Notes: generated from the sequence alone by a model not told the origin. Counted from the stretch's first letter, positions 9,377-17,492 are shown. The stretch is DNA of 45,258 nucleotides from Azospirillum sp. (GCA_016124535.1 WGNK01000048.1:1-45258); one strand, 5' to 3'. Program-made: numbers and translations.

Positions 9377-9453
9377 AACCGCCAGCATAGGACGTTTTCT
9401 GGTGCCGTCGCCAGCGCCGCCGTCCGGAGAAGGCACGGCCGGAGAGTCAGGAC

Positions 9454-10773
9454 ATGGTCGATCTGTCATCCATCGCTCGGTCCGCCCCGGTGGCTCCGTC
9501 GGTGCGGTCGGCCCCGCCCGACGGTCGGGTTACCGTCCGTACCTTGATCATGATCCGCTGGATCGCGATCACCGGCCAGGTTCTGACCGTCCTGATCGTT
9601 CATTTCCTGCTGCGCTATCTGATGCCGATCGGGCCGGTCCTGGCGGCGATCCTGGCTTCGGTCCTGCTCAATCTGGTGGTGATCGCCGAGCGCGGCACCC
9701 GCTTTCGCCTGTCCGACCGCGACGCCGCACTCTACCTTGGCTACGATTCCCTGCAACTCGCCCTGTTGCTCTATCTGACCGGCGGGCTGGCCAATCCGTT
9801 TGCCATCCTGCTGCTGGCGCCCCTGACCATCGGCGCCGCGATCCTGTCGCGGCCCAATGTGGTGATCGTGACCGCGATCAATCAGGTGTCCCTGACGGTG
9901 CTGGCGCTGTGGCATTTTCCGCTGCCCTGGCCGGAGCAGGAACCGGTGCTGCCGCCGCTCTATTCGTTCGGGGTGTGGATGGCGCTGTCGATGACTTCGG
10001 TGCTGATCGCGGTCTATGTCTTCCGGGTCGCCCAGGAGGCCCGGCGGATTTCCGATGCCCTGGCCGCCAGCCAGGTTGCTCTGGCGCGCGAGCAGCGGCT
10101 GTCGGCGCTGGGTGGCCTGGCCGCGGCGGCGGCCCATGAACTGGGCACGCCGCTCGGCACCATCTACCTGGTCGCCACCGAACTGGCGCGCGACCTGCCG
10201 CCCGACAGCCCACTCGGCGAGGATGTCGCGCTCTTGGCCAGCCAGAGCCAGCGCTGCCGCGAGATTCTGGCCGAATTGGCGCGCAAGCCGGAGGCCGACG
10301 GCGGCATCCCGTTCGAACGCATGACCCCGTCGGCCCTGATCGAGGCCGCCGCCGGCGCCCACCGGTCCGGCGGCCATATCGAGCTTGCGGTGGTCGAATT
10401 GCCCGCCGAAGGCTCGCCGCCGCCGGTGATCCGGCGCAGCCCGGAGATCATTCATGGCCTGGGCAATCTGTTGCAGAATGCCCTGCAGTTCGCCCAGCAC
10501 CGGGTGACCGTGGAAATCGCCTGGGATGCACTGACTATCACCGTCACGGTTGCCGACGACGGTCCGGGCTTTCCGCCCAATCTGTTGAACCGAATCGGCG
10601 AGCCTTATTTGTCGAGCCGCGCCGATCGTGCCGGCCATATGGGGCTTGGCATCTTCATCGCGCAGACATTGTTGGAAAGAACCGGCGGAAGGGTCGATTT
10701 TGGTAATAATCGTAGCGGCGGCGCCCGTGTTGTCGTAGTTTGGCAACGAGATACTTTGGACGCTAATGGCTAG
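9454..10773 (+). CDS. regB: Redox sensor histidine kinase RegB (PrrB/ActS)
   Basis: A 439-residue membrane histidine kinase. The N-terminal half has six likely membrane segments (about residues 31-190) and contains GGLANPF (110-116), the GGxxNPF quinone-sensing heptapeptide of RegB. The H-box AAAAHELGTPLG places the phosphorylated histidine at H228. The redox-active cysteine is C268 in RCREIL. These match H225 and C265 of Rhodobacter capsulatus RegB with the same offset. The ATP-binding domain has NLLQNALQFA, DDGPGFPP and GLGIFIAQ. It should autophosphorylate under reducing conditions and pass phosphate to RegA, encoded 14 nt downstream. The senC/prrC gene that often accompanies this pair is not here. 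Confidence 0.93.
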   Translation: MVDLSSIARSAPVAPSVRSAPPDGRVTVRTLIMIRWIAITGQVLTVLIVHFLLRYLMPIGPVLAAILASVLLNLVVIAERGTRFRLSDRDAALYLGYDSLQLALLLYLTGGLANPFAILLLAPLTIGAAILSRPNVVIVTAINQVSLTVLALWHFPLPWPEQEPVLPPLYSFGVWMALSMTSVLIAVYVFRVAQEARRISDALAASQVALAREQRLSALGGLAAAAAHELGTPLGTIYLVATELARDLPPDSPLGEDVALLASQSQRCREILAELARKPEADGGIPFERMTPSALIEAAAGAHRSGGHIELAVVELPAEGSPPPVIRRSPEIIHGLGNLLQNALQFAQHRVTVEIAWDALTITVTVADDGPGFPPNLLNRIGEPYLSSRADRAGHMGLGIFIAQTLLERTGGRVDFGNNRSGGARVVVVWQRDTLDANG

Positions 10774-10787
10774 GGAGCCGTACTGCG

Positions 10788-11372
10788 ATGGCAATGGATG
10801 AAAGTCAACCGGGTGATGCCACCAAACTGACCTTCACTGGCGATGCCGCTCGCAGCTTGCTGATCGTCGATGATGACGCGCCATTCCGCACCCGTCTGGC
10901 GCGTGCCATGGAACGTCGGGGTTTCAGCGTGGTTGCGGTGGAGAGCGTGGCGGACGGGATCGAGGTCGCTCAGGAGTCGGCGCCAGTGTTCGCCGTGGTC
11001 GATCTCAGATTGCTCGATGGCAGTGGACTGGACGTGGTCTCGGCGTTGCGCGACGCCAGGCCAGAGGCGCGCATCGTCATCCTGACCGGCTATGGCAACA
11101 TCGCCACCGCGGTGGCCGCGGTCAAGGCCGGTGCCGTCGATTACCTGCCCAAGCCGGCCGATGCCGATGCCATCGAAGCGGCCCTGCTGGTCGATGGCCG
11201 GCCGTTGCCTTCGCCCCCGGACAATCCGATGTCGGCCGATCGGGTGCGCTGGGAACACATTCAGCGGGTGTTCGAGCAATGTGACCGCAACGTCTCGGAG
11301 ACGGCGCGCCGGCTCAAGATGCACCGGCGAACCCTGCAGCGCATCCTCAACAAGCACGCGCCCAAGGGGTGA
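10788..11372 (+). CDS. regA: Response regulator RegA (PrrA/ActR)
   Basis: A 194-residue response regulator. The receiver domain has the acidic triplet DDD (28-30), the phosphorylation site D72 in VVDLRLLDGSG, a conserved threonine in ILTGYG and a lysine in YLPKPAD. A short proline-rich linker (PLPSPPDNP) leads to a Fis-type helix-turn-helix (about 155-190; VSETARRLKMHRRTLQRIL), which is nearly invariant in RegA/ActR/PrrA proteins. It is the DNA-binding partner of RegB and in relatives controls respiration, CO2 and N2 fixation and terminal oxidases. It lies 14 nt after regB with an AGGGAG ribosome-binding site. The cbb3 and pseudoazurin genes at the right end of the window are plausible targets, by inference only. 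Confidence 0.93.
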   Translation: MAMDESQPGDATKLTFTGDAARSLLIVDDDAPFRTRLARAMERRGFSVVAVESVADGIEVAQESAPVFAVVDLRLLDGSGLDVVSALRDARPEARIVILTGYGNIATAVAAVKAGAVDYLPKPADADAIEAALLVDGRPLPSPPDNPMSADRVRWEHIQRVFEQCDRNVSETARRLKMHRRTLQRILNKHAPKG

Positions 11373-11457
11373 CCGCAGGCGCGGGCCAGCGAAGTGCTGC
11401 CGGTCGGCAATTTGCACCGGAAACCACCTGATACCGTCTTGCACCACCCTCAACCCC

Positions 11458-11827
11458 ATGATCGCCGGCTTGAAGGGCTTCTCGAACCGGGCGAGGTCTT
11501 CACCCGTGCGCAATGTCACCAACCTGGTGCCCGCCTACGACCCCCACGGTCCCCATGCCGGCGTCGGCGCCGCGCTGGAGTTCGGGGTGCTCGGCCATTC
11601 CCAATGCGGCGGCATCCACGTACGGATCCGGCTGGCGCGCCTGCCGGCCGACGATCGCGAGTGCCGCGGCGCCTGGGGGTTGGCCAGCCGTCCGATGAGC
11701 TTATCCGCGGATCGCCGAACGGCTGCGCCGCGAGCGCCTGACCCGGCATGGCTGGTGGGCTGACCTCAGGGCCGGCGAACTGTGGGGGCCGGACCAGAAG
11801 ACCGGCGGAATCGGCAGACTGTGCTAA
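11458..11827 (+). pseudogene. Decayed beta-carbonic anhydrase remnant
   Basis: Two frames together spell pieces of a beta-class carbonic anhydrase. From 11458, one frame reads MIAGLKGF, then VRNVTNLVPAYDPHG, AALEFGV and LGHSQCGGIH. These correspond to the family's RNVANLVPPY segment and the HxxC zinc-binding element. Starting at 11711, shifted by +1, the frame reads RLTRHGWWADLRAGELW to a TAA at 11825. This matches the conserved C-terminal HGWWFDIxxGxL segment. The first zinc ligand motif (CSDSR) and the strand before LGHSQCGG are missing, so at least two deletions and one frameshift have occurred. A functional product is not expected. It fills the gap between regA and the peptidase gene. Confidence 0.75.
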
Positions 11828-11933
11828 TTCTAATGCGCAAAAATTATCGAGGACGGCTGGCCGTGGGGAGGGATCGGGCTTGGCACCCCACGGCGGGCCT
11901 CCCATATGTGACGGGCCGAATTGGGAGTGCAGC

Positions 11934-13736
11934 ATGAATGACGGTAACGCCCAGGCTCGCGACAGCGTCGATCTGGGAAATTTGCCCGCGTGGGACCTGG
12001 CCGATCTTTATCCCGGCACCGACTCGCCAGAACTGAGCGCCGACCTCGACCGCGCCGAAGCGGCGGCGGGCGGGTTTCGCGACGAATTCGCCGGGCATCT
12101 GGCCGGCCTCGACGGCGACGGCTTGGCGCGGGCGATCGCCGAATACGAGGCGCTCGACGAGACGCTCGGCCGGCTGATGAGCTATGCTCATCTGGTTTAT
12201 GCCGGCAATATGAGTGATCCGGCGGTCGGGAAGTTCTATCAGTCGCTGCAGGAGCGCATCAATTCGATCTCGTCGGCTCTGGTGTTCTTCACGCTTGAGC
12301 TCAACCGGATCGAAGATGCCCAGCTTGCCCCCTGTCTGAAAAAATCCGAAAAGCTGCGCCGATACCAGCCATGGTTGCGGGATATCCGAGCCTTCCGGCC
12401 CCACCAGCTCGATGACGAGCTGGAGCGCCTGCTCCACGAGAAGCATGTGGTCGGCCGCGCCGCCTGGAACCGGCTGTTCGACGAGACCATTGCGGCGTTG
12501 CGCTTTCCGATCCAGGGCCGTGAACTGACCTGTACCGAAGCGCTCAACCGGCTGACCGACCGCAGCCCGGAGGTTCGCCGGGAGGCGGCGCACACCATCG
12601 GGCAGGTGCTGGGCAGCAACGTCCGGGTCTTCGCGCTGATCACCAACACCTTGGCCAAGGACAAGGAGATCGAGGACAAGTGGCGTGGATTCGCGCTGCC
12701 GACCTCGGCTCGCAACCTGTCCAATCGGGTCGAGGACGAGGTGGTGGATGCCCTGGTCGCGGCGGTCAAGACCGCCTATCCCCAACTGTCCCACCGCTAT
12801 TACGCGCTGAAGGCCCATTGGTTCGGTCAGGAACGCCTGAACTATTGGGACCGCAACGCGCCGCTGCCCGAAGATACCGACCGGCAGTATCGCTGGGACG
12901 ATGCCCGCGACCTCGTGCTCGGCGCCTATCGGCGGTTCTCGCCCCGCCTGGCGGAGCTGGGCAGCCGGTTCTTCGAGCGGCCGTGGATCGATGCCGGCGC
13001 GCGGCCGGGCAAGTCGCCGGGTGCCTTCGCTCATCCCACCGTGCCCAGCGCCCATCCCTATCTGCTGCTCAACTATCTGGGCAAGACCCGCGACGTCATG
13101 ACCCTGGCCCATGAGCTGGGGCACGGTGTTCATCAGATTCTGGCCGGCGGCCAGGGGCACCTGATGGCGGAGACGCCGCTGACCCTGGCTGAAACCGCCT
13201 CGGTATTCGGCGAGATGCTGACCTTCCGCGCGCTGCTCGACGGCGAGAGCGACCCCAAGCGCCGCCGCATCATGTTGGCGTCAAAGGTCGAGGACATGCT
13301 GAACACGGTGGTCCGCCAGACCGCCTTCTTCGACTTTGAGCGTAGGCTGCACCTGGAGCGGCGCCAGGGCGAAATCACCGCCGACCGGATCGGCGAGATC
13401 TGGCTCGACGTGCAAAGCGAAAGCCTGGGACCAGCACTCCGATTCGACGACAGCTATCGCTGTTACTGGGCTTATATCCCGCATTTTGTTCATTCGCCGT
13501 TCTATGTTTATGCCTATGCTTTCGGCGATTGTCTGGTCAATTCGCTCTATGCGGTCTATCAGAATGCCGATGGCGGTTTTGCCGAGCGCTATCTGAAGAT
13601 GCTGTCGGCGGGGGGGACGCTGCGTCACCGCGAATTGCTGGCGCCGTTTGGGCTCGATGCTTCCGACCCGGCGTTTTGGCAGAAGGGGCTCGGCGTCATC
13701 CGCGGCTTCATCGACGAACTCGAGGCCGCACCCTGA
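11934..13736 (+). CDS. pepF: Oligoendopeptidase F family (M3) metallopeptidase
   Basis: A 600-residue cytoplasmic zinc peptidase of family M3B, which degrades oligopeptides. The zinc-binding HExxH is HELGHGVH at residues 393-397, followed about 25 residues later by the third ligand region TLAETASVFGE. The N-terminal half is the helical M3 cap. The start at 11934 is supported by TTGGGAGTGCAGC directly upstream; the frame stays open further 5' but overlaps the carbonic anhydrase remnant. The halohydrin dehalogenase-like gene begins 25 nt downstream on the same strand, so the two are probably cotranscribed. No frame damage is visible. Confidence 0.92.
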   Translation: MNDGNAQARDSVDLGNLPAWDLADLYPGTDSPELSADLDRAEAAAGGFRDEFAGHLAGLDGDGLARAIAEYEALDETLGRLMSYAHLVYAGNMSDPAVGKFYQSLQERINSISSALVFFTLELNRIEDAQLAPCLKKSEKLRRYQPWLRDIRAFRPHQLDDELERLLHEKHVVGRAAWNRLFDETIAALRFPIQGRELTCTEALNRLTDRSPEVRREAAHTIGQVLGSNVRVFALITNTLAKDKEIEDKWRGFALPTSARNLSNRVEDEVVDALVAAVKTAYPQLSHRYYALKAHWFGQERLNYWDRNAPLPEDTDRQYRWDDARDLVLGAYRRFSPRLAELGSRFFERPWIDAGARPGKSPGAFAHPTVPSAHPYLLLNYLGKTRDVMTLAHELGHGVHQILAGGQGHLMAETPLTLAETASVFGEMLTFRALLDGESDPKRRRIMLASKVEDMLNTVVRQTAFFDFERRLHLERRQGEITADRIGEIWLDVQSESLGPALRFDDSYRCYWAYIPHFVHSPFYVYAYAFGDCLVNSLYAVYQNADGGFAERYLKMLSAGGTLRHRELLAPFGLDASDPAFWQKGLGVIRGFIDELEAAP

Positions 13737-13761
13737 AAAGAAACAGCTGGAACCGCCGACC

Positions 13762-14493
13762 ATGTTGAGGGGCCGCATCGCGCTGGTCACCAATGTCGAG
13801 CATTTTGTCGGCTTGCCCGCAGCGGTTGAGCTGGCGGCGCAGGGTGCCTGGGTGCTCTGCCATGATAAGAGCTTTACCCAATCGGCAGCTGCGCTTGCCT
13901 TCGCAGAGCGCTACCCCGAATTGTTGGTTAGCCAATGCCAGGACCCGGCCGAGCTGGTTGCGGCAGCGGTTACCGCCCATGGCCGGCTCGATATCGTGGT
14001 CAGCAACGATGCCTTTCCGGCGATCCGCGCCGCGGTCGATCAGGCGCGCCTGGAAGATCTGCGGGGCGGATTGGAGGAGATGGTGGTGGCGCCGTTTGCC
14101 CTGGCCCAGGCGGCGGCGCCGCAACTCAAGCAGCAGCGTGCCGGCAAACTGCTGTTTGTGACCTCGGCGGCGCCATTTCACGGGTTGGCGAACTATTCGA
14201 TGTATGTCGCGGCGCGTGCGGCGACCAATGCGCTGGCGCGCAGCCTGGCGCTTGAGCTGGCACCGTTCGAGATCCAGGTCAACGCCGTCGCGCCCAATTT
14301 CGTCGAAAGCCCGACCTATTTTCCGCCAGCCCTGATGGACGATCCCGAGACGCGCCGGAAAATTCTCAAGAACATTCCGCTCGGCCGCCTCGGTCGGCCC
14401 GACGAGGCCGCCGCCTTGATTGCCTTCCTGGCGTCCGACCGCAGCGATTTCATCACCGGCCACGTCATGCCGTTCGCGGGTGGCTGGGCCTGA
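13762..14493 (+). CDS. Putative halohydrin dehalogenase (SDR-derived)
   Basis: A 243-residue protein of the short-chain dehydrogenase fold that does not have an NAD(P)-binding glycine motif. It carries both halohydrin dehalogenase signatures. TNVEHFVG (T10, F15, G17) fits T-x4-F-x-G, the halide-pocket replacement of the cofactor loop. S135, Y148 and R152 fit S-x12-Y-x3-R, the catalytic triad with Arg instead of the SDR Lys. From memory of HheC of Agrobacterium radiobacter, F12, S132, Y145, R149 and the halide-site P175-N176-Y177 all map here with one constant offset of +3 (P178-N179-F180). CHDKSF and VSNDAF also match HheC (CHDESF, VSNDIF). The expected reaction is vicinal haloalcohol to epoxide + halide, reversible with nucleophiles such as azide or cyanide. 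It ends at AGGWA, so it lacks the HheC C-terminal extension containing W249. Natural substrate unknown. Confidence 0.85.
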   Translation: MLRGRIALVTNVEHFVGLPAAVELAAQGAWVLCHDKSFTQSAAALAFAERYPELLVSQCQDPAELVAAAVTAHGRLDIVVSNDAFPAIRAAVDQARLEDLRGGLEEMVVAPFALAQAAAPQLKQQRAGKLLFVTSAAPFHGLANYSMYVAARAATNALARSLALELAPFEIQVNAVAPNFVESPTYFPPALMDDPETRRKILKNIPLGRLGRPDEAAALIAFLASDRSDFITGHVMPFAGGWA

Positions 14494-14844
14494 GCCCATG
14501 GCCACGGCGGTCGGGCCGGCGCTCGCGACCCGCCCGACCGCTCCCCGCGCCGTCCTGGGGAGACGACGCGGTCTTGTCGGCTGCCTTTTAAATATATAGT
14601 GAGCATATATAAAATCGATCACGGCGCGGTGGCGCGACGCCCCCCGGGGGTGGTCCAGCGCTTTGGAAAACTTGGGCCATTTGTTCGAATCGGGAGAATA
14701 GCCTGCACCGGCTGGCTCCGGGTGCTCCGGCCGGACGGGCTGGGTGCGCAGGTTCGCTGCACAACCCGCGCTTGACTTTTTCACCTCCCCGATACATTTG
14801 TCTCGAATTCGCCTGAATCCAGGCTTGCGGGGTCTGATTATCCA
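14494..14844. other. Intergenic, GC-rich hairpins then AT-rich transition
   Basis: There is no convincing gene. The first 100 bp hold two strong stem-loops (14507-14541 and 14545-14571). They are followed by a sharp fall in GC around TTTTAAATATATAG (14584-14597) and the repeat-rich AT stretch to about 14620. The rest is moderately GC-rich and probably carries the promoter of the orphan gene at 14845, but I cannot place a promoter confidently. Confidence 0.5.
14507..14571 (+). terminator. Tandem stem-loops after the dehalogenase gene
   Basis: The first stem, 14507-14516 with 14532-14541, is a perfect 10-bp pairing (GCGGTCGGGC / GCCCGACCGC) with a 15-nt loop. The second, 14545-14554 with 14562-14571, is 10 bp with one mismatch and a 7-nt loop. 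A short T-run (CCTTTT) follows 12 nt later. The position just after the stop of the last gene in the peptidase-dehalogenase unit fits transcription termination. Confidence 0.45.
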
Positions 14845-15234
14845 ATGAGAGAATATAGATGCATCAGCTTTGCTGAGTCTGAGTTGATAGATGCGATACT
14901 CCTCTATTGTCGTATGAGAAATATAAAAATGCCGAGAGGAACCGTGAGGAATATTGAGTTTTATGACTATGACAATGTTGAAATAATTCTTCGTATTGAG
15001 GGAGATGATGGACAAGACAATGAAATGTCATTTGATTCTGCAGAATTAACCGCGATTACGGTAAATTATTGTTTGGATAGAAAGATTAAGCTACCGGCAA
15101 AAGTTGCGAAATGGGTCGAGTTACTTGGAAAATCGCTTAGCCTGCTTATGGATATTTCCAAGAATCCCCACAGAATCAAAAACCTCAGGGGCAGCGGCCG
15201 ATCGGTCCCGGCGCTGAAATTAACGACTCAATGA
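14845..15234 (+). CDS. AT-rich orphan protein with two internal repeats
   Basis: A 129-residue protein with no family I recognise. Base composition is far more AT-rich than neighbouring genes up to about 15180, after which the last 18 codons return to high GC. It contains an internal duplication with a constant 54-residue offset. SF at 8-9 and 62-63, YC at 21-22 and 75-76, and IKMP 27-30 versus IKLP 81-84 all align, giving two units of about 45 residues (7-51 and 61-104). The shared pattern is (E/A)EL, YC, R, IK, P, then a hydrophobic strand, which suggests a small alpha/beta unit. It is convergent with the CAP-domain gene. No clear ribosome-binding site is seen before the ATG. Recent acquisition is likely by composition. 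Confidence 0.6.
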   Translation: MREYRCISFAESELIDAILLYCRMRNIKMPRGTVRNIEFYDYDNVEIILRIEGDDGQDNEMSFDSAELTAITVNYCLDRKIKLPAKVAKWVELLGKSLSLLMDISKNPHRIKNLRGSGRSVPALKLTTQ

Positions 15235-15274
15235 CTCTATATCGACGGCTGTGGCCCTGGTCGCGGCCGGAACG

Positions 15275-15811
15275 TCAATAGGGACGTTGGCCGAGATAGT
15301 TGCCGGGCGGATCGTAATTGCAGACCCAGATCTCGCTATCGCCGCAGGTTGCCACGGCACAGCCGACGGCGCGGGTCTTCGCCCACACCAGTTGGGTGTA
15401 GTGGCCGCAGACCGCGCTCGGGGTGCATCGGTTGCGCGCGTGGTCATAATCCTTGCGCTCGCCGGCCCACAGGCCGACCACTTCGGCGGCGCTGAGCCGC
15501 TTGCCCTGCGCCCAGGCCAGGTTTTCACCATAGCGGTTGTCGGGTCGATGATGCATCCGGCAGCCCTCGGCCTGGAGCTGGCCGGCCCAATTCCGGGCGA
15601 GCTCGGCCAGCGGCCGCGACCATGCCAGCGTCGGCACCCCGACCTCTGCGCGCCAGTGGTTATGCGCCTCCACGATCCCGCCGAGCCGGCCGGGCGGTTC
15701 GGCGCTCTGGCCAGCCTGCGCCCCGACCGATGCGGCGATCAGCAGGGCCGAGCCAAGCGCAATCCGGGACAGTCGGCGGCATCGGGCGGTCGGGGCCTGC
15801 GGGCTGGTCAT
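15275..15811 (-). CDS. Secreted CAP-domain (SCP/PR-1-like) protein
   Basis: A 178-residue exported protein. A signal peptide (basic start, LLIAASVGAQAGQS) is followed by a CAP domain with HNHWRAEVGVPTLAW, YGENLAW, GHYTQLVWAKTRAVGC and a C-terminal NYDPPGNYLG. The last two are the CAP signature motifs, and the conserved histidines and glutamate of the CAP cavity are present. Cysteines in GCRMHH, RCTPSAVCGHY, GCAVATC and WVCNY probably form periplasmic disulphides. The start at 15811 has a strong AAGGAGG 8 nt upstream and overlaps the stop of the methyltransferase gene (ATGA), so they are one operon. The CAP role in bacteria is poorly defined, and no function is claimed. Confidence 0.88.
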   Translation of the reverse strand: MTSPQAPTARCRRLSRIALGSALLIAASVGAQAGQSAEPPGRLGGIVEAHNHWRAEVGVPTLAWSRPLAELARNWAGQLQAEGCRMHHRPDNRYGENLAWAQGKRLSAAEVVGLWAGERKDYDHARNRCTPSAVCGHYTQLVWAKTRAVGCAVATCGDSEIWVCNYDPPGNYLGQRPY

Positions 15812-16587
15812 AGCAGCGCCTCCTTGTTGGTCGCGGACGACTGGGACTCGACGCCGGCCCTGGCCGGTGCGGCGTCTTCCGGCGCCGGCAGAACCAGCCG
15901 CCGCGGCGTTGGCGTGGCCCGCCGGCCGAGCCCGGCATAAACCTGCTTGCTCGCCTCGACCATGGTCACGCCGGCGATCGCCTTGAACCAGCGTTCGCCG
16001 ACCTCTTCCCAGGCCGGCGCCCAGGCCAGGCTGAAGCGTGACTTTACCGGCGGGATGAACAGAGCATAGTCGGTGCGCTCCGGGACGAACAGGGCGTCGC
16101 GGAGCAGCCGCTTCAGCTGGGACGCCGAATAGGGATAGCCGTGACCCAGCGGCGTGCGATCGGCGCGCGCCCACAAACCGCGGCGATTGGGCACCACCGC
16201 CAGCAGCCGGCCGCCGCCCGACAGCACCCGCCAGATTTCGCGCAACAGCGCCCGCAATTGCTCGCTGCCCTCCAGCCCGTGAACCAGCAGAACCCGATCG
16301 ATCGAGAGATCCGCCAGCGGCAGTTCCGTCTCCTCGACCAGGGCGGTCAGGCCCGGTCCTTCGCGCGGCCAGGCGGTGACGCCCTGGGGCGCCGGCATCA
16401 GCGCCAGGACGCGCTCGGCCTCGTTCAGATAGGGGCGCAGATAGGGCGTGGCATAGCCGATGCCGGCCATGGTCATCCCCTTACCGCTGGGCCAGACCTG
16501 ACGGATGCGGCGCCGGATCATCCGCCGTGCCACTTGCCCGATGCTGCTCTGGTAGAATTCGCGGAGATCGACGATGTCGGTATGCAT
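15808..16587 (-). CDS. SAM-dependent methyltransferase-like protein
   Basis: A 259-residue class I methyltransferase-type protein. Features are a helix starting MHTDIVDLREFYQSSIG, a glycine-containing segment (about residues 45-58, MTMAGIGYATPYL), an acidic strand end (LSIDRVLLVHGLEG) and the late VLSGGGRLLAVVPN strand. The last is characteristic of the Methyltransf_11 fold. Homologues of this length sit next to gloB in several alphaproteobacteria. The substrate is unknown. It is divergent from gloB (85 bp between starts) and overlaps the CAP-protein gene by 4 nt. The start at 16587 is preferred over one at 16620 by homology to the usual N-terminus (MHTDxxDLRxFY). Confidence 0.75.
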   Translation of the reverse strand: MHTDIVDLREFYQSSIGQVARRMIRRRIRQVWPSGKGMTMAGIGYATPYLRPYLNEAERVLALMPAPQGVTAWPREGPGLTALVEETELPLADLSIDRVLLVHGLEGSEQLRALLREIWRVLSGGGRLLAVVPNRRGLWARADRTPLGHGYPYSASQLKRLLRDALFVPERTDYALFIPPVKSRFSLAWAPAWEEVGERWFKAIAGVTMVEASKQVYAGLGRRATPTPRRLVLPAPEDAAPARAGVESQSSATNKEALL

Positions 16588-16672
16588 GCGTCTTGGCTCA
16601 CTTCTGGGCACGGCAGCCACCGCGAAAATTCAGGTTTCCGGCCGGCTGCTTCCTGGGTTAGCCTCCACCGCG

Positions 16673-17434
16673 ATGGAAATCGAGCTGATTCCGGCGCTGC
16701 GGGACAATTACATTTATCTGCTCCATGATCCGGGGAGCGGCGCGGTCGGTGTCGTCGACCCGGCTGAGGCAACCCCGGTGCTGGCGGCGCTGGAGCGGCG
16801 CGGCTGGGCGCTGACCCATATCTTCAACACCCACCACCATGCCGATCATATCGGCGGCGATCGTGTCCTGAAGCAGCGTTTCGGCTGTCCGGTGATCGGT
16901 GCCGTCGCCGACCGTCACCGCATTCCCGAGCTCGACCTGGCGCTCGGCGATGGCGATCTTTGCGAATTCGGCAGCCTGACTGCGGCGGTGATCGAGGTTC
17001 CGGGCCACACCTGCGGCCATATCGCGTTCTATTTCGCCGGGGCACAGGTGCTGTTCTGCGGCGATACCCTGTTTTCGCTCGGCTGCGGCCGGCTGTTTGA
17101 GGGGACGCCGACCCAGATGTGGGGCTCGCTGCTGAAGCTGCGGGCGCTGCCCGAGGCGACGCGGGTCTATTGCGGCCACGAATATACCGAAGCGAATCTG
17201 CGCTTTGCCGTCACGGTCGATCCCGACAATCCGGCGCTCGGGCAGCGGGCCGCCGAGATCATGGATCTGCGGCGGCGCAACCTGCCGACGATTCCCTCGA
17301 CGCTGGGGGTGGAACGCGCGACCAATCCGTTTCTGCGCGCCGACCACCCGGCGCTGCGCCAGGCCGCCGGGCTCAAGATCAACGACCCGGTTGCGGTGTT
17401 CGCGGAACTCCGTCGGCGCAAGGACGTGTTCTGA
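16673..17434 (+). CDS. gloB: Hydroxyacylglutathione hydrolase (glyoxalase II)
   Basis: A 253-residue metallo-beta-lactamase-fold enzyme that hydrolyses S-lactoylglutathione to lactate and glutathione in methylglyoxal detoxification. The metal motif THHHADHIGG is at 53-62, with further ligands in VPGHTCGHIAFY, FCGDTLFSLGCGRLFEG and YCGHEYTEANLRFA. The C-terminal helical domain of true glyoxalase II is present (NLPTIPSTLGVERATNPFL, then ELRRRKDVF). The start at 16673 gives the canonical MEIELIPALRDNYIYLL. A glutathione transferase gene follows 58 nt downstream, giving a small glutathione-linked pair. Confidence 0.95.
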   Translation: MEIELIPALRDNYIYLLHDPGSGAVGVVDPAEATPVLAALERRGWALTHIFNTHHHADHIGGDRVLKQRFGCPVIGAVADRHRIPELDLALGDGDLCEFGSLTAAVIEVPGHTCGHIAFYFAGAQVLFCGDTLFSLGCGRLFEGTPTQMWGSLLKLRALPEATRVYCGHEYTEANLRFAVTVDPDNPALGQRAAEIMDLRRRNLPTIPSTLGVERATNPFLRADHPALRQAAGLKINDPVAVFAELRRRKDVF

Positions 17435-17492
17435 GTACGCGCGGTTTATGAGTTTCGGATTGCCGGCCCCCCCTAGTCCCGGAGACCTGGCC

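Noticed and set aside
13762..14493. Ordinary short-chain dehydrogenase/reductase.
   Set aside because: There is no TGxxxGxG cofactor motif, and the catalytic Lys is Arg; the residues fit halohydrin dehalogenases instead.
14588..14845. An 85-codon minus-strand frame in the gap after the dehalogenase gene.
   Set aside because: No recognisable motif, composition breaks inside it, and it overlaps the AT-rich transition and the likely promoter of the orphan gene.
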